From positions 422,001 to 486,000 of the forward strand of contig NZ_LBIC01000005.1 in assembly GCF_001005725.1 (NCBI RefSeq): DNA of 64,000 nucleotides. Direction: 5' to 3'. The DNA is from Sphingobium chungbukense (GTDB lineage: Bacteria; Pseudomonadota; Alphaproteobacteria; Sphingomonadales; Sphingomonadaceae). A program made the translations under genes and the position numbers. The notes below the pieces were generated by a model that had not been told where the DNA came from, made no database searches, and saw only the letters and a list, made by a program, of their open reading frames with translations. The stretch's first letter is position 1. Each line of letters begins with the position of its first letter. Below, piece after piece: positions 33,363-42,452 of the stretch.

Positions 33363-36022
33363 TCACCCGATCGAGCGGGCGATGGATTTCAGGATGCCGC
33401 CGCCCAGAAAATAGCGTTTCTCCATCATCGTATCGATCCGGCAGAGCGTTTCGAACGACAGGGATGATCCGTCGGCCCGATCCACCCGGACCGTGACAGG
33501 CCCTAGCGGTTCCAGATCGGCCAGATCGAGGATGGTGAAACGATCGCTGTGACACAGCCCCAGACTGTGGCGGTCCTCGCCCGGCATGAACTGGAGCGGC
33601 AACACGCCCATGCCGACAAGGTTCGCGCGATGAATCCGCTCGAAACTCTCCGCGATCACGACGCGGACACCAATCGCCGCCGTTCCCTTCGCGGCCCAGT
33701 CGCGGGCCGACCCGGTGCCATATTCCTTGCCCGCGACGATGACGAGGGGGATGCCGTCCTGACAGAAACGCAGGGCCGCATCATGGATGGGCATGACCTG
33801 TCCTTGATGGAGCGTCATGCCGCCTTCGATGCCCGGCACCATCTCGTTGCGGATGCGGACATTGGCGAAGGTGCCGCGCACCATCACCTCATGATTGCCG
33901 CGCCGCGTGCCATAGGAATTGAAATCCTCCGGCGCGACATCCAGCGCGCGCAGATAATGACCGGCGGGGCTGTCGACCGCGATCTGCCCCACCGGGGAGA
34001 TATGGTCCGTGGTGATCGAATCGCCCAATATCGCGATGGGTGCCGCCCGGAGCACATCGTCTGGCGGCGTCGGTTCGGGGGACATGCCGTCGAAGAAGTC
34101 CGGGCGGGCGATATAGGTCGACCCTGCCTGCCAGGGGAAACGCTCCGCCGCGTCCGCCGGAAGGTCGGACCAGCGGGCATCGCCGGTGAAGACATCGCCC
34201 GCCAGCGCTGAAAAGCCCGCCCGGGTGACGAAGCGGGCGACAAGGTCCGCCACTTCGCCGGCACTGGGCCAGATGTCGCGCAAATGGACCGGCCTGCCGT
34301 CGGCGTCGGTGCCTAGGGGTTCGGTCATGATGTCGCGGGCCGTGGTGCCCAGCAGCGCATAGGCGACGACCAGCGCGGGCGAGGCGAGATAATTGGCCCG
34401 GACCAGCGGCGAGATGCGGCCTTCGAAATTGCGGTTGCCCGACAATATGGCGGAGGTAATGAGGCGGTTGTCCGTGATCGCCGCCGCGATATTATCCGCC
34501 AGCGGCCCGGAATTGCCGACGCATGTGGCGCAGCCATAGCCGACAAGGTGGAAGCCCAGCGCATCGAGATCGTCCTGAAGCCCGGCGCGCGTGAGATAGT
34601 CGCTGACCACGCGGCTACCCGGCGCGAAGGACCGTTTGACCCAGGGTTTGCAGGACAGGCCCATGGCCCTGGCCTTGCGCGCGAGAAGCCCGGCGGTGAT
34701 GACCGAAACCGGGTTCGACGTGTTGGTGCAACTGGTGATCGCGGCGATGACGATGTCGCCATGGCCAAGGTCGAAATCGCCGCCTTTGACGGGGTGGCGG
34801 TCCGCTGCGCCCGCTGTCACGCCGAAGCCGGGCAGCGCGTCGGCGAAGCCTGTCGCCAGCGCCGGCAGATCGACCCGGTCCTGCGGACGGCGCGGTCCGG
34901 CGAGCGAAGGGACGATGGCCGACAGGTCCAGTTCGACCAGATCGTCATAGCTCGGTTCGGGGTCGGCCGGGTCGCGCCACAGATCCTGCGCCCGTGCATA
35001 GGCTTCGACGAGGGTCACAAGCGCCTCGTCCCGGCCGGTCAGCCGCAGATAGGCGATGGTCTGCCTGTCGGGAAATAGCCGCAGGTCGCGCCATATTCGG
35101 GCGCCATATTGGCCAGCGTCGCCCGGTCCGCGACCGGCAGCGTTTCCAGCCCCGGCCCGCAAAATTCGACGAAGCGCCCGACCACGCCCCTGGCGCGCAA
35201 CAATTGGGTGACGCGCAGCACCAGATCGGTGGCAGTCGTGCCTTCGGGCAGGGCGCCGGTCAGCCGCACGCCTGTCACCTGAGGGCGCAGCATGGATACG
35301 GGATGGCCCAGCATCGCCGCCTCCGCCTCTATGCCGCCCACGCCCCAGCCCAGCACGCCAAGACCGTTGACCATGGTGGTATGGCTGTCGGTGCCGACGC
35401 AACTGTCGGGATAGAGCAGCGGCATGGCTTCGCCGTCCTGCTCGCTCCACACCACGCGCGCGATATTCTCGATATTGATCTGATGGCAGATGCCCTGACC
35501 GGGCGGTACGACATGGAAATTGTCGAGCGAGCGCGCGCCCCAGCGCAGAAAGGCATAGCGTTCCGCGTTGCGCGCATAATCCAGCGCAAGATTGCGTTCG
35601 AAGGCGTCCGCGCTTCCCGCATGGTCGACCATCACCGAATGGTCGATCACCAGATGCACCGGGATGGCCGGGTTCACGGCTTTGGGCGACTTGCCCAGGG
35701 CGGGCATGGCGTCGCGCATGGCGGCCAGATCGGCGAGGCAGGCGGTGCCGGAGAAATCCTGCATCAAAACGCGGGCGGGATAGAATTGGATCTCCCGCGC
35801 CGCGCCCGCTGCGGGCGCCGCGAACGCCTCTATATCCGACGCGCCGATATGGAGCCCGTCCTCCTTGCGCAGCAGATTTTCCAGCAGCACGCGCAGCGAA
35901 TAGGGCATGTGCCGCAGGCTGCCGAACCGGGCCTCGGCTCGTTTCAGCGAATAATAGGCATAATCCTGACCCCCCAGGTGCAGCGTGGCGCGCGTGTCGA
36001 AGCTGTTCATTCCCGATGTCAT
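33363..36022 (-). pseudogene. acnA: Aconitate hydratase (AcnA type), disrupted by a frameshift
   Basis: Two overlapping frames together give a full-length AcnA-type aconitase. The 5' frame (start 36022, GAGG upstream) runs from [16 protein letters not shown] to [12 protein letters not shown]. The 3' frame resumes with [17 protein letters not shown] and continues to the end. The [4Fe-4S] cysteines are intact in the 3' part (SCTNTSNP and GYGCATCVGNSGPL). The break is at CCTGTCGGG (35064-35072). Adding four bases (TCGA inside CCCGACAGG, restoring CCCGATCGACAGG) would rebuild a family-like YFPIDRQT and a length of 887 residues, normal for AcnA. So this is a 4-bp deletion or a sequencing error. 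It lies 8 nt after the HMGL-like gene. Confidence 0.85.
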
Positions 36023-36030
36023 GGCGATCC

Positions 36031-36996
36031 TCAGGCCGTCGTGCGCAGGGCGCTGCGCAATGCCGCAAGATTGCCGCCCGTCTTGACCTTGCCGGGCAGG
36101 GGGTGGCCGACGATCTGCTCCGCCATGGCGGCGCATTCGATCAGCGCATCCAGGTCGATGCCGGTTTCGATGCCCATTTCATGGCACATCAGCACCAGAT
36201 CCTCGGTGCAGACATTGCCCGCCGCGCCCGCATGTTTGGCGAAGGGGCAGCCGCCAAGGCCAGCCACCGCCGCGTCGAAATGGGCGACGCCCATCTCCAG
36301 CCCGGCATAGGCATTGGCAAGGCCCATGCCCCGCGTGTCGTGCAGGTGGAGCGATATGGCGACGTCCGGATTGGCACCCCGCACCGCGCCGACGACGCGC
36401 TTGATCTTTTCCGGCGTGGCCCAGGCCATGGTGTCGCCCAGACCGATGATCTTCAGATCCTCGCCCTGATCCGCCGCGATCCGCCGCATCGTGCCGACCA
36501 GTTCGACCACATAGGCGGGATCGACATCGCCTTCGAAATTGCAGCCGAAGGCGGCCGTGACGAAACCGGTGGTGATGGGCACGTCATGCGCCTGATAGAG
36601 GCGGATGAGATCGGGCTGCGCGGCCAGTTGCTCTTCGGGCGTGCGGTTCTGGTTGCGCTTCAGAAATGCCCTGGAGGCATAGAGGGTCAGCTTCCCCTCC
36701 ATATGCAGCCGCTTGCTCTCCAGCGCGCGGAGGAAGCCCTGCTGGTTCAGCCAGAGGCCGGTATAATGCACGCCTGGAACCGGCGTGATTCCGGCCACGA
36801 CCGCTTCTGCATCGGCCATGCCCGGAACCCGTTTGGGATTGACAAAGGATACGATCTGAATGTGTTTAAGCCCTGTCTGCGACAATGCATTGACCAGGCC
36901 GATCTTATGGGACGTGGGAATAGCGGCGGATTCGATTTGAAATCCCTCTCTCGGACCTTCCTCCTTGATATGGATTTCCTTGGGCAGATCATTCAT
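36031..36996 (-). CDS. HMG-CoA-lyase-like aldolase (possibly a citramalyl- or malyl-CoA-type lyase)
   Basis: This 321-residue TIM-barrel enzyme has the DRE-TIM N-terminal motif variant EEGPREGFQ, metal ligands HLHDTRGMG and the catalytic loop [23 protein letters not shown], whose first Cys matches the HMG-CoA lyase active-site Cys. It should cleave a 3-hydroxyacyl-CoA to acetyl-CoA plus a keto acid. With a CoA-transferase and a gentisate ring-cleavage operon in the same regulon, the substrate may be a malyl- or citramalyl-type CoA rather than HMG-CoA, which is inference. The start at 36996 has GGAG seven bases upstream. It is divergent from iclR and leads the operon with the broken aconitase. 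Confidence 0.82.
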   Translation of the reverse strand: MNDLPKEIHIKEEGPREGFQIESAAIPTSHKIGLVNALSQTGLKHIQIVSFVNPKRVPGMADAEAVVAGITPVPGVHYTGLWLNQQGFLRALESKRLHMEGKLTLYASRAFLKRNQNRTPEEQLAAQPDLIRLYQAHDVPITTGFVTAAFGCNFEGDVDPAYVVELVGTMRRIAADQGEDLKIIGLGDTMAWATPEKIKRVVGAVRGANPDVAISLHLHDTRGMGLANAYAGLEMGVAHFDAAVAGLGGCPFAKHAGAAGNVCTEDLVLMCHEMGIETGIDLDALIECAAMAEQIVGHPLPGKVKTGGNLAALRSALRTTA

Positions 36997-37049
36997 TTCC
37001 TGTCTCCGCATGGAATGAAGGCTCGACAATGGCTTTTGCTTCACTAATA

Positions 37050-37073
37050 AGAATATTGTTCTGATAGTCGGAA
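37050..37073 (+). promoter_or_regulatory. Composite operator copy A (iclR/HMGL divergent promoter)
   Basis: Three half-sites are present: AGAA (37050-37053), TTCT (37059-37062) and GGAA (37070-37073), spaced 9 and 11 bp start to start. The inner 17-mer reads GTTCTGATAGTCGGAAC (37058-37074). The same arrangement occurs at four other promoters in the window. It lies 15 nt before the iclR start, so autoregulation is likely. Confidence 0.7.
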
Positions 37074-37087
37074 CCAAGAGGGGTGAC

Positions 37088-37840
37088 GTGACGAAGCGCG
37101 ATCAAGAAGAAGGCCAAAGCAACTCCAAATCGGGCGTCGCTGCTGTCGACCGTGCTTTCACCATATTGGGGGCATTCACCCATGAGCAGCCGGTGCAGTC
37201 GCTTGCCGAACTGGCGCGCAACACCGGGCTTTACAAGAGCACGATCCTGCGCCTGCTGGGATCGCTGGAGGGCTTTGGCTATATCCGCCAGATGGCAGAC
37301 GGCAATTACCAGCTCGGGCCGAAGCTGGCCGAACTGTCGTCCATCTTCCAGGATGCGTTCGACCTGCGCGACTATGTCGAGCCGGCGCTCAAGGACGTGG
37401 TGAACCAGACCCATGAAGGCGTGTCCTTCCTGGTCCGGGACGGCGACACCCAATTGTGCCTGTTCCGGCAGGACGGCCGCCATGCGGTGCGCGATTATCA
37501 TATCCGCGTCGGCACGCGGCTCAATCTGGACAGCGGCGCTTCCGCGCGGATTTTCCGCCATCTGAGCAATCCCGCCAGGCTGCCCAACCCGCTGCCGCGT
37601 TATTATGCGATTTCGCGGGGCGAGGTGAACGGCGAAATGGCGGCGATTTCCGCACCCGTCTTTGGCGCCCGCAACGAACTGGTGGGCGCGCTTCAGATTT
37701 CCAGCCCGATCGCGCGCTTCACCGACGATCATGTGGAAATGCTGAAATCGGTCGACACCGAAGCCAGCGTGAGGCTGTCGATTTCGCTGGGTCTCGATCC
37801 CCGGCAATTTTCGTCGGATCTGGAAGCCCTGCACGATTGA
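37088..37840 (+). CDS. IclR-family transcriptional regulator
   Basis: This 250-residue protein has an N-terminal winged helix (AVDRAFTILGAF, LAELARNTGLYKSTILRLLGSLEGFGYI, residues about 18-80) and a GAF-like IclR effector domain (about 95-245). The GTG start at 37088 has GAGGGG upstream. IclR proteins often control aromatic-acid pathways and bind multi-half-site operators (PcaU, PobR). The 24-bp composite motif directly before it and at four neighbouring promoters makes it the best candidate for their regulator. The effector could be a hydroxybenzoate, gentisate or a CoA-pathway intermediate. Confidence 0.9.
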   Translation: MTKRDQEEGQSNSKSGVAAVDRAFTILGAFTHEQPVQSLAELARNTGLYKSTILRLLGSLEGFGYIRQMADGNYQLGPKLAELSSIFQDAFDLRDYVEPALKDVVNQTHEGVSFLVRDGDTQLCLFRQDGRHAVRDYHIRVGTRLNLDSGASARIFRHLSNPARLPNPLPRYYAISRGEVNGEMAAISAPVFGARNELVGALQISSPIARFTDDHVEMLKSVDTEASVRLSISLGLDPRQFSSDLEALHD

Positions 37841-37857
37841 AGGCGCTCTCCTCTGTT

Positions 37858-37883
37858 CCCCTGTCCGGAAGGACGGACAGGGG
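37858..37883. terminator. Stem-loop between the convergent iclR and CoA-transferase genes
   Basis: CCCCTGTCCG (37858-37867) pairs with CGGACAGGGG (37874-37883). It lies in the 92-bp convergent gap. It lacks a strong T-tract on either side, so bidirectional termination is likely but not certain. Confidence 0.55.
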
Positions 37884-37932
37884 GTGGGGGCGCGCCGTCC
37901 CGATGGGGCGGCGCGGGTCGCCGAAGCGCCGG

Positions 37933-39159
37933 TCACACCACCCTCTGTTCGCGCAGCGCCGTTAGCTCCGCCTCGTCGAGGCCGAATTCACCGTAGATTT
38001 CCGCATTATGCTCACCCAGCAGCGGCGGCGCGTGACGCGCGCCCGGTTCGCTGTCGTTGAAGCGATAGCCGCCGCGCACCACCCGGACGCTGTCCAGTCC
38101 GCCATGGGCATAGGGTATTTCCTGCACAAGCCGCCGCGACTGAACCTGCTCGGATGCCAGGATTTCCGGAATGGTCAGCACCCGTCCGCTCGGGACGCCC
38201 GCTTCGTTGAGCAGCGTTTCCCATTCCAGCGCGGGGCGGGCGCGCAGGGCGGTGTTGACCTCCGCATTCAATGCCTCGCGATGGGCCTTGCGATCCTCGC
38301 GCCCGGCAAAGCGGCTGTCGGTGATCAGATCCTCGCGGTCGATCAGGCGGCAGAGCGTCTCGAACTGCTCCTGCTTGTTCGCCGCGATGTTGAGCGGGCC
38401 GTCGGCCGCGGTGAACACACCCGATGGGGCCGCCGTCATATTCTGGTTGCCGATGGGGCGCGGCTCCACCCCTGCGAGCAGATAGTTGGACACCGCCCAG
38501 CCGAGCGCGGACAGGGTGGAATCCAGCATCGACACATCGATGAACCGTCCCTTGCCGCTGTCCTTGCGGGCATAGAGCGCGGAAACGACGGCGAAGGCGG
38601 CCGACAGCCCGCCCAGAGTGTCGCACAGCGGATAGCCCACCCGCAACGGCGCGCTGTCCTTGTCGCCGGTGATGCTCATCACGCCCGACATGCCCTGCAC
38701 GATCTGGTCATAGGCGGGATTGCCGCGCATCGGCCCATCCTGCCCGAAACCGGAAATGGCGCAGAAGACAAGGCCCGGATTGATGGCGCTCAGCACGTCA
38801 TAGCCAAGGCCCAGCCGGTCCATCACGCCGGGACGGAAATTTTCCACCAGTACATCGGCGGTGGCGACGAGCTGCTTGAACAGTTCGCGCCCCTCCGGCG
38901 TCTTGAGGTTCAGCGAGACGGACTTCTTCCCCGCATTCTGCGCGAGGAAGGAAGTCCCCAGCATCTGCCGGTTGAGGTCGGACGAAGCGCCAAGCTGGCG
39001 GGCGAGGTCGCCCCCCTGCGGATTTTCGACCTTGACGACCTCTGCGCCCAGCATCGCCATCTGATAGGTGCAATAGGGACCGGACAGGATATTGGTCAGG
39101 TCCAGCACCCTGATGCCCGACAGCAGGTCGGCCGGCGGAAGGGAAGACGCTGCGCTCAT
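37933..39159 (-). CDS. CaiB/BaiF-family (class III) CoA-transferase
   Basis: This 408-residue protein has the family N-terminus GIRVLDLTNILSGPYCTYQMAMLGAEVVKVE, VENFRPGVMDRLGLGYD, and the catalytic Asp in NPAYDQIVQGMSG (around residue 150). Such enzymes move CoA between carboxylic acids, often using succinyl-CoA. It is the last gene of the gentisate operon and its start overlaps the monooxygenase stop. Either it activates the aromatic substrate or it activates a ring-cleavage product such as malate or citramalate for the HMGL-like lyase encoded 20 nt away from iclR. The second option would link the two operons of this regulon. Confidence 0.9.
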   Translation of the reverse strand: MSAASSLPPADLLSGIRVLDLTNILSGPYCTYQMAMLGAEVVKVENPQGGDLARQLGASSDLNRQMLGTSFLAQNAGKKSVSLNLKTPEGRELFKQLVATADVLVENFRPGVMDRLGLGYDVLSAINPGLVFCAISGFGQDGPMRGNPAYDQIVQGMSGVMSITGDKDSAPLRVGYPLCDTLGGLSAAFAVVSALYARKDSGKGRFIDVSMLDSTLSALGWAVSNYLLAGVEPRPIGNQNMTAAPSGVFTAADGPLNIAANKQEQFETLCRLIDREDLITDSRFAGREDRKAHREALNAEVNTALRARPALEWETLLNEAGVPSGRVLTIPEILASEQVQSRRLVQEIPYAHGGLDSVRVVRGGYRFNDSEPGARHAPPLLGEHNAEIYGEFGLDEAELTALREQRVV

Positions 39160-40355
39160 CAGATTTCCGCTGTCAGCACGTCGTAGCGATAGAGCCAGTC
39201 ATAGCGATCGGTGATCGGATCGCGGCTCCATTCGCTTTCCATATAGGTGATGGCGCCTTCTTCGGTCGCCAGCGCCTTTTCATGGAAGCGCCCGGTATTC
39301 TCGCGCGCACCCTGCACCATCTTGGTGGTGCGTTCGACGCGGGCGCCCTCATAATGCTGCAAGGCTGTTTCCGCATCGTCGAAGCCGTCGAGGCAACGGC
39401 CCAGAATGACGCCGTCCTCGATCGACATCACCGCGCCCTGCGCCAGGAAGGGCAGGGTGGCGTGGCAGGCGTCGCCCAGCAGGGAAACCCGGCCCTGGCC
39501 CCAGGTCTGGCGCGGCTTGCGCTCCATGAACGCCCATTTCATCAGCGTGGGGGCGGTCTGGATCAGCGTCTGCACATCCTCGTGCCAGCCGGCGAAGTCG
39601 CGGGCGCATTCTTCCTTCGACCCTTCGACGCGCCAGCTTTCCACCTGCCAGTCATTGCGCTCGATGGTGCCGATCATGTTCATCAGCTTGCCGCCGCGCA
39701 GCGGATAATTGACCATGTGACCGCCCGGCCCAATCCAGGTGGAGCCGACCATCTCCTGCATATGCCTGGGCAACGTCTCCATCGGAATGACCGAGCGCCA
39801 GGCGACCAAGCCATAGAATTGCGGCGCGTCGTCGCCCCAAAGTTGCTGGCGGATCGTCGACTTGACGCCATCGGCGCCGATCAGCACGTCACCCGTCGCG
39901 ACCGTCCCATTGGCAAGGAGCAGGCGCACGCCATCGTCGTCCTGCTCGAAACCCGTGACGGTGGCGTCGAGATGGATCGAGTCCGGGGAGATCGCCTTTA
40001 CGCCGTCCACCAGCGCGCCCAGCAGGTCCGGGCGATAGATGGTGAGATAGGGATAGCCGTAGCGTTCGATGGCGGAATCGCCCAGATCGAACATCGGCCA
40101 GGCCTTGCCCGTGTTCCAGAGGCGGAATTCCTTGCGCTTGGGCGCGCAGGAGGCGGCGCGCAACTGTTCGAACACGCCCAGCGCATCGAGCGCGCGCGAA
40201 CCGTTGGGGCTGATCTGCACGCCTGCGCCGACCTCGCCCAGTTCGGGCGCCTGCTCGTACACTTCGACCTCAAAGCCCCGGCGCAGCAGCGCGAGCGCGG
40301 CCGACATGCCGCCAATGCCCCCGCCGGCGATGAGTATCTTCTTGGGCTTGCTCAC
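39159..40355 (-). CDS. FAD-dependent aromatic-acid hydroxylase (3-hydroxybenzoate 6-hydroxylase/salicylate hydroxylase type)
   Basis: This 398-residue class A flavoprotein monooxygenase has the FAD Rossmann motif IAGGGIGGMSAALAL at the N-terminus, the DG motif IGADGVKSTIR near 160 and the GD motif SLLGDACHATLPFLAQGA near 290. Single-component NAD(P)H-dependent hydroxylases of this type make gentisate from 3-hydroxybenzoate or hydroxylate salicylate. The next gene upstream encodes gentisate dioxygenase, so para-hydroxylation to gentisate is the best guess. It sits 51 nt downstream of that gene and overlaps the CoA-transferase start. The exact substrate cannot be read from sequence. Confidence 0.87.
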   Translation of the reverse strand: MSKPKKILIAGGGIGGMSAALALLRRGFEVEVYEQAPELGEVGAGVQISPNGSRALDALGVFEQLRAASCAPKRKEFRLWNTGKAWPMFDLGDSAIERYGYPYLTIYRPDLLGALVDGVKAISPDSIHLDATVTGFEQDDDGVRLLLANGTVATGDVLIGADGVKSTIRQQLWGDDAPQFYGLVAWRSVIPMETLPRHMQEMVGSTWIGPGGHMVNYPLRGGKLMNMIGTIERNDWQVESWRVEGSKEECARDFAGWHEDVQTLIQTAPTLMKWAFMERKPRQTWGQGRVSLLGDACHATLPFLAQGAVMSIEDGVILGRCLDGFDDAETALQHYEGARVERTTKMVQGARENTGRFHEKALATEEGAITYMESEWSRDPITDRYDWLYRYDVLTAEI

Positions 40356-40406
40356 TTCATGCTCTCCTCATGGGAAATTTCAGATGGCCAGATCGGGTCG
40401 GCCATT

Positions 40407-41351
40407 TCAAAAAGTCTGGGTTCTCAACCAGCCGAAGGCGTCCATCGCTGGCGCATCTGACACTTTCAGCAACACGGCATTCTCGCTCGCGCGATGGCGG
40501 TAGGGCCGCCATGCGGGCACGCAGACGGTGTCGCCGAAATTCCAGGCGAAGCGCTGGCCGTCGATTTCCGTCTCGCCGCTGCCGCGCACCACCGCGTAGA
40601 TGATGTTGGCGGTCGTGCGACTGAGGCCTGTCGGCTTGCCCGCATCGAGCTGCTGCATGTCGAGCCGGATGGTCTTGAGCGCCGGATCGCCAAGCTGGAC
40701 GGAGGCATGGGCATCGACATGGCCGTTGCCGCGATCCGCCTCCAGCCGGGCCAGCGTGTCTTCCCAGCGGAAGGCGAGCGCCCCGCCCTCGCTGGGCGTG
40801 CTTTCCTTTTCCAGTCCTTCGGGATGCGGTTCGAAGAACATGGGTTCCAGCAGATGCACCAGCGGAACGTCCAGAAAGTCCATCCAGTAGCAGTCGTCCT
40901 TGCCCACATTGTCGTGCGAATGCCATGCCCAGTTGGGCGTCAGCAGCACGTCGCCGGGACGCATCTCGACCCGTTGGCCGTCCACCACCGTATAGGTGCC
41001 GCGCCCTTCCAGGATCAGGCGAAGCGCGTTGGGGGTGTGCCGGTGGGCGCGAGCGATCTCGCCCGCCTTGACCAGCTGATAGGCGGCCACCAGCGTCCGG
41101 ACGGTGGGATAGATGTTCCCTTCCGCCGGATTGAACATGGTGAGGTTGCGCCGTTCGGCCTTGTCCGTGCCGATCAGGTGGCCTGCGGCCTCCAGGATCG
41201 GTTTCACCTCGCTGTAGCGCCACTGGAAGGGCAGGAAATTCGCCACCGGCTCCCGCCACAGGGCAGGACGGGTGCGATGCCAGCCGCCTTCCATGTTGAG
41301 GTCGGTGAAGGCCGCGTATAGCGCCTCCAGAGACTGAATATTCGCTGCCAT
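40407..41351 (-). CDS. Gentisate 1,2-dioxygenase (bicupin)
   Basis: This 314-residue bicupin begins SLEALYAAFTDLNMEGGW, typical of gentisate/salicylate ring-cleaving dioxygenases. The first cupin holds the Fe(II) ligands in RAHRHTPNALRLILEGRG and WAWHSHDN, and the second cupin (about 225-300) includes ETEIDGQRFAWNFGDTVCVP. It opens gentisate to maleylpyruvate with O2. At 314 residues it is somewhat shorter than usual (about 340-370) but both cupins are complete. The start at 41351 lies 4 nt after the stop of the hydrolase gene. The related 1-hydroxy-2-naphthoate or salicylate dioxygenases remain alternatives. Confidence 0.87.
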   Translation of the reverse strand: MAANIQSLEALYAAFTDLNMEGGWHRTRPALWREPVANFLPFQWRYSEVKPILEAAGHLIGTDKAERRNLTMFNPAEGNIYPTVRTLVAAYQLVKAGEIARAHRHTPNALRLILEGRGTYTVVDGQRVEMRPGDVLLTPNWAWHSHDNVGKDDCYWMDFLDVPLVHLLEPMFFEPHPEGLEKESTPSEGGALAFRWEDTLARLEADRGNGHVDAHASVQLGDPALKTIRLDMQQLDAGKPTGLSRTTANIIYAVVRGSGETEIDGQRFAWNFGDTVCVPAWRPYRHRASENAVLLKVSDAPAMDAFGWLRTQTF

Positions 41352-41355
41352 CGGA

Positions 41356-42246
41356 TCAGTTCTGCTTGATGATCGGCGGGACATAGGCCTGAGCGAAGAC
41401 TTCGGTCGCGCCTTCGCTGCCCTGCACGACATCCACGGTCATTTCGCCGACATTTTCGATCCAGATGCGAACCTTGTCGCCGTCGACGATCGGACCCACG
41501 CCTTCGGGCGTGCCGCTAGCGATGATGTCGCCGGGCTGGAGCGTCATGACCGCCGAAGCGGTTTCGATCATGCCGGGAATGTCGAGTACCAGGTCGCGGG
41601 TGTTGGCCGACTGGCGCAGTTCGTCGCCCACCCACAGCTTGAAGTCGAGCTGTTCGGCGTCGCCCACCTCGTCGGCAGTCGCGATCCAGGGGCCGACCGG
41701 GCAGAAACTGTCATAGGCCTTCCGGAAGACGCGCTCCTCGCGGCCGCGCACCACCATGTCCATCAGACAGGCGTAGCCGAACACATAATCCTTCCAGTCT
41801 TCGCGCTTAACCCCGCGCGCGGTGCGGCCGATGATGATGCCCAGTTCGGCTTCGTGATGGACCTCGCGGCCCGGCACATTGGGCAGCACCACCGGGTCGG
41901 CGGGGCCGGAAAGCGAGGAATTGGGCTTCAGGAAGAAACCCTGATTGGTGGCGCGGTAGCCCGCCTGCATTTCCTTGCCATGGGCATGGTAGTTCACCGG
42001 ATAGGCGATGATCTTGTTCGGCCATGGCACCGGCGTTTCCAACCGGACGGAGGCGAGGGGAAGCCGCTCGCCCGCAGCCGCCGCCGCTTCGATGGCGGGA
42101 CGCAGTTCAGCGAAATCGCGGATCAGGCGCACCGGCCCGACCGGGGGCCATTCGCCTGGAGCGATGCCGCAAGCCTCAGTCACCTCGACGATCTCGTCCC
42201 CCAGGACGACACCGATCCTACCTCCGTCGAAACGAGCAATTTTCAC
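41356..42246 (-). CDS. FAH-family hydrolase (fumarylpyruvate or maleylpyruvate hydrolase)
   Basis: This 296-residue protein has the FAH fold with metal ligands in HHEAELGIIIG and CLMDMVVRGRE, plus the family's LQPGDIIASGTPEGVG. After gentisate cleavage it would hydrolyse fumarylpyruvate to fumarate and pyruvate. If no isomerase exists it would hydrolyse maleylpyruvate directly to maleate and pyruvate. No glutathione- or mycothiol-dependent maleylpyruvate isomerase is visible in the window. The GTG at 42246 is chosen because GGAG lies six bases before it and the protein then starts KIARFDGG, as in relatives. A GTG at 42258 is also in frame. It is the first gene of the operon, just below composite operator B. 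Confidence 0.85.
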   Translation of the reverse strand: MKIARFDGGRIGVVLGDEIVEVTEACGIAPGEWPPVGPVRLIRDFAELRPAIEAAAAAGERLPLASVRLETPVPWPNKIIAYPVNYHAHGKEMQAGYRATNQGFFLKPNSSLSGPADPVVLPNVPGREVHHEAELGIIIGRTARGVKREDWKDYVFGYACLMDMVVRGREERVFRKAYDSFCPVGPWIATADEVGDAEQLDFKLWVGDELRQSANTRDLVLDIPGMIETASAVMTLQPGDIIASGTPEGVGPIVDGDKVRIWIENVGEMTVDVVQGSEGATEVFAQAYVPPIIKQN

Positions 42247-42262
42247 CGCGATCTCCACTATG

Positions 42263-42286
42263 TTCTGTCTGATAGAATATAGTTCT
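42263..42286 (-). promoter_or_regulatory. Composite operator copy B (gentisate operon)
   Basis: Half-sites are TTCT (42263-42266), AGAA (42274-42277) and TTCT (42283-42286), spaced 11 and 9 bp. Read on the minus strand this is the same RGAA-N5-TTCT-N7-RGAA order as copies A and D. The inner 17-mer is GTTCTGTCTGATAGAAT (42262-42278). It ends 16 nt before the GTG of the hydrolase gene, which suggests it overlaps the promoter or start site. Confidence 0.7.
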
Positions 42287-42353
42287 ATTTTATTATGCGA
42301 GGCGTAAAAGAGTCAAGACCGCACACGCCGATTTGCTGCATTTTTGAAAAGAA

Positions 42354-42377
42354 AAAAGGGCGGAAATCCGCCCTTTT
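42354..42377 (-). terminator. Rho-independent terminator of the TonB receptor gene
   Basis: AAAAGGGCGG and CCGCCCTTTT form a GC-rich stem with flanking A/T runs. Read on the minus strand the stem is followed by TTTTCTTTTC. It lies between the receptor stop (42453) and the gentisate operon promoter. Confidence 0.8.
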
Positions 42378-42452
42378 CCTAATCTGAGGCCGGGGCGCGG
42401 ATGCCGATGCACCCACGCCCCGGAACGCTCAGGCGACCTTTGGCTCTTGCCT

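Noticed and set aside
33363..36022. Programmed frameshift in the aconitase gene
   Set aside because: No slippery heptamer or downstream structure is evident at the break, and a simple 4-bp loss explains it.
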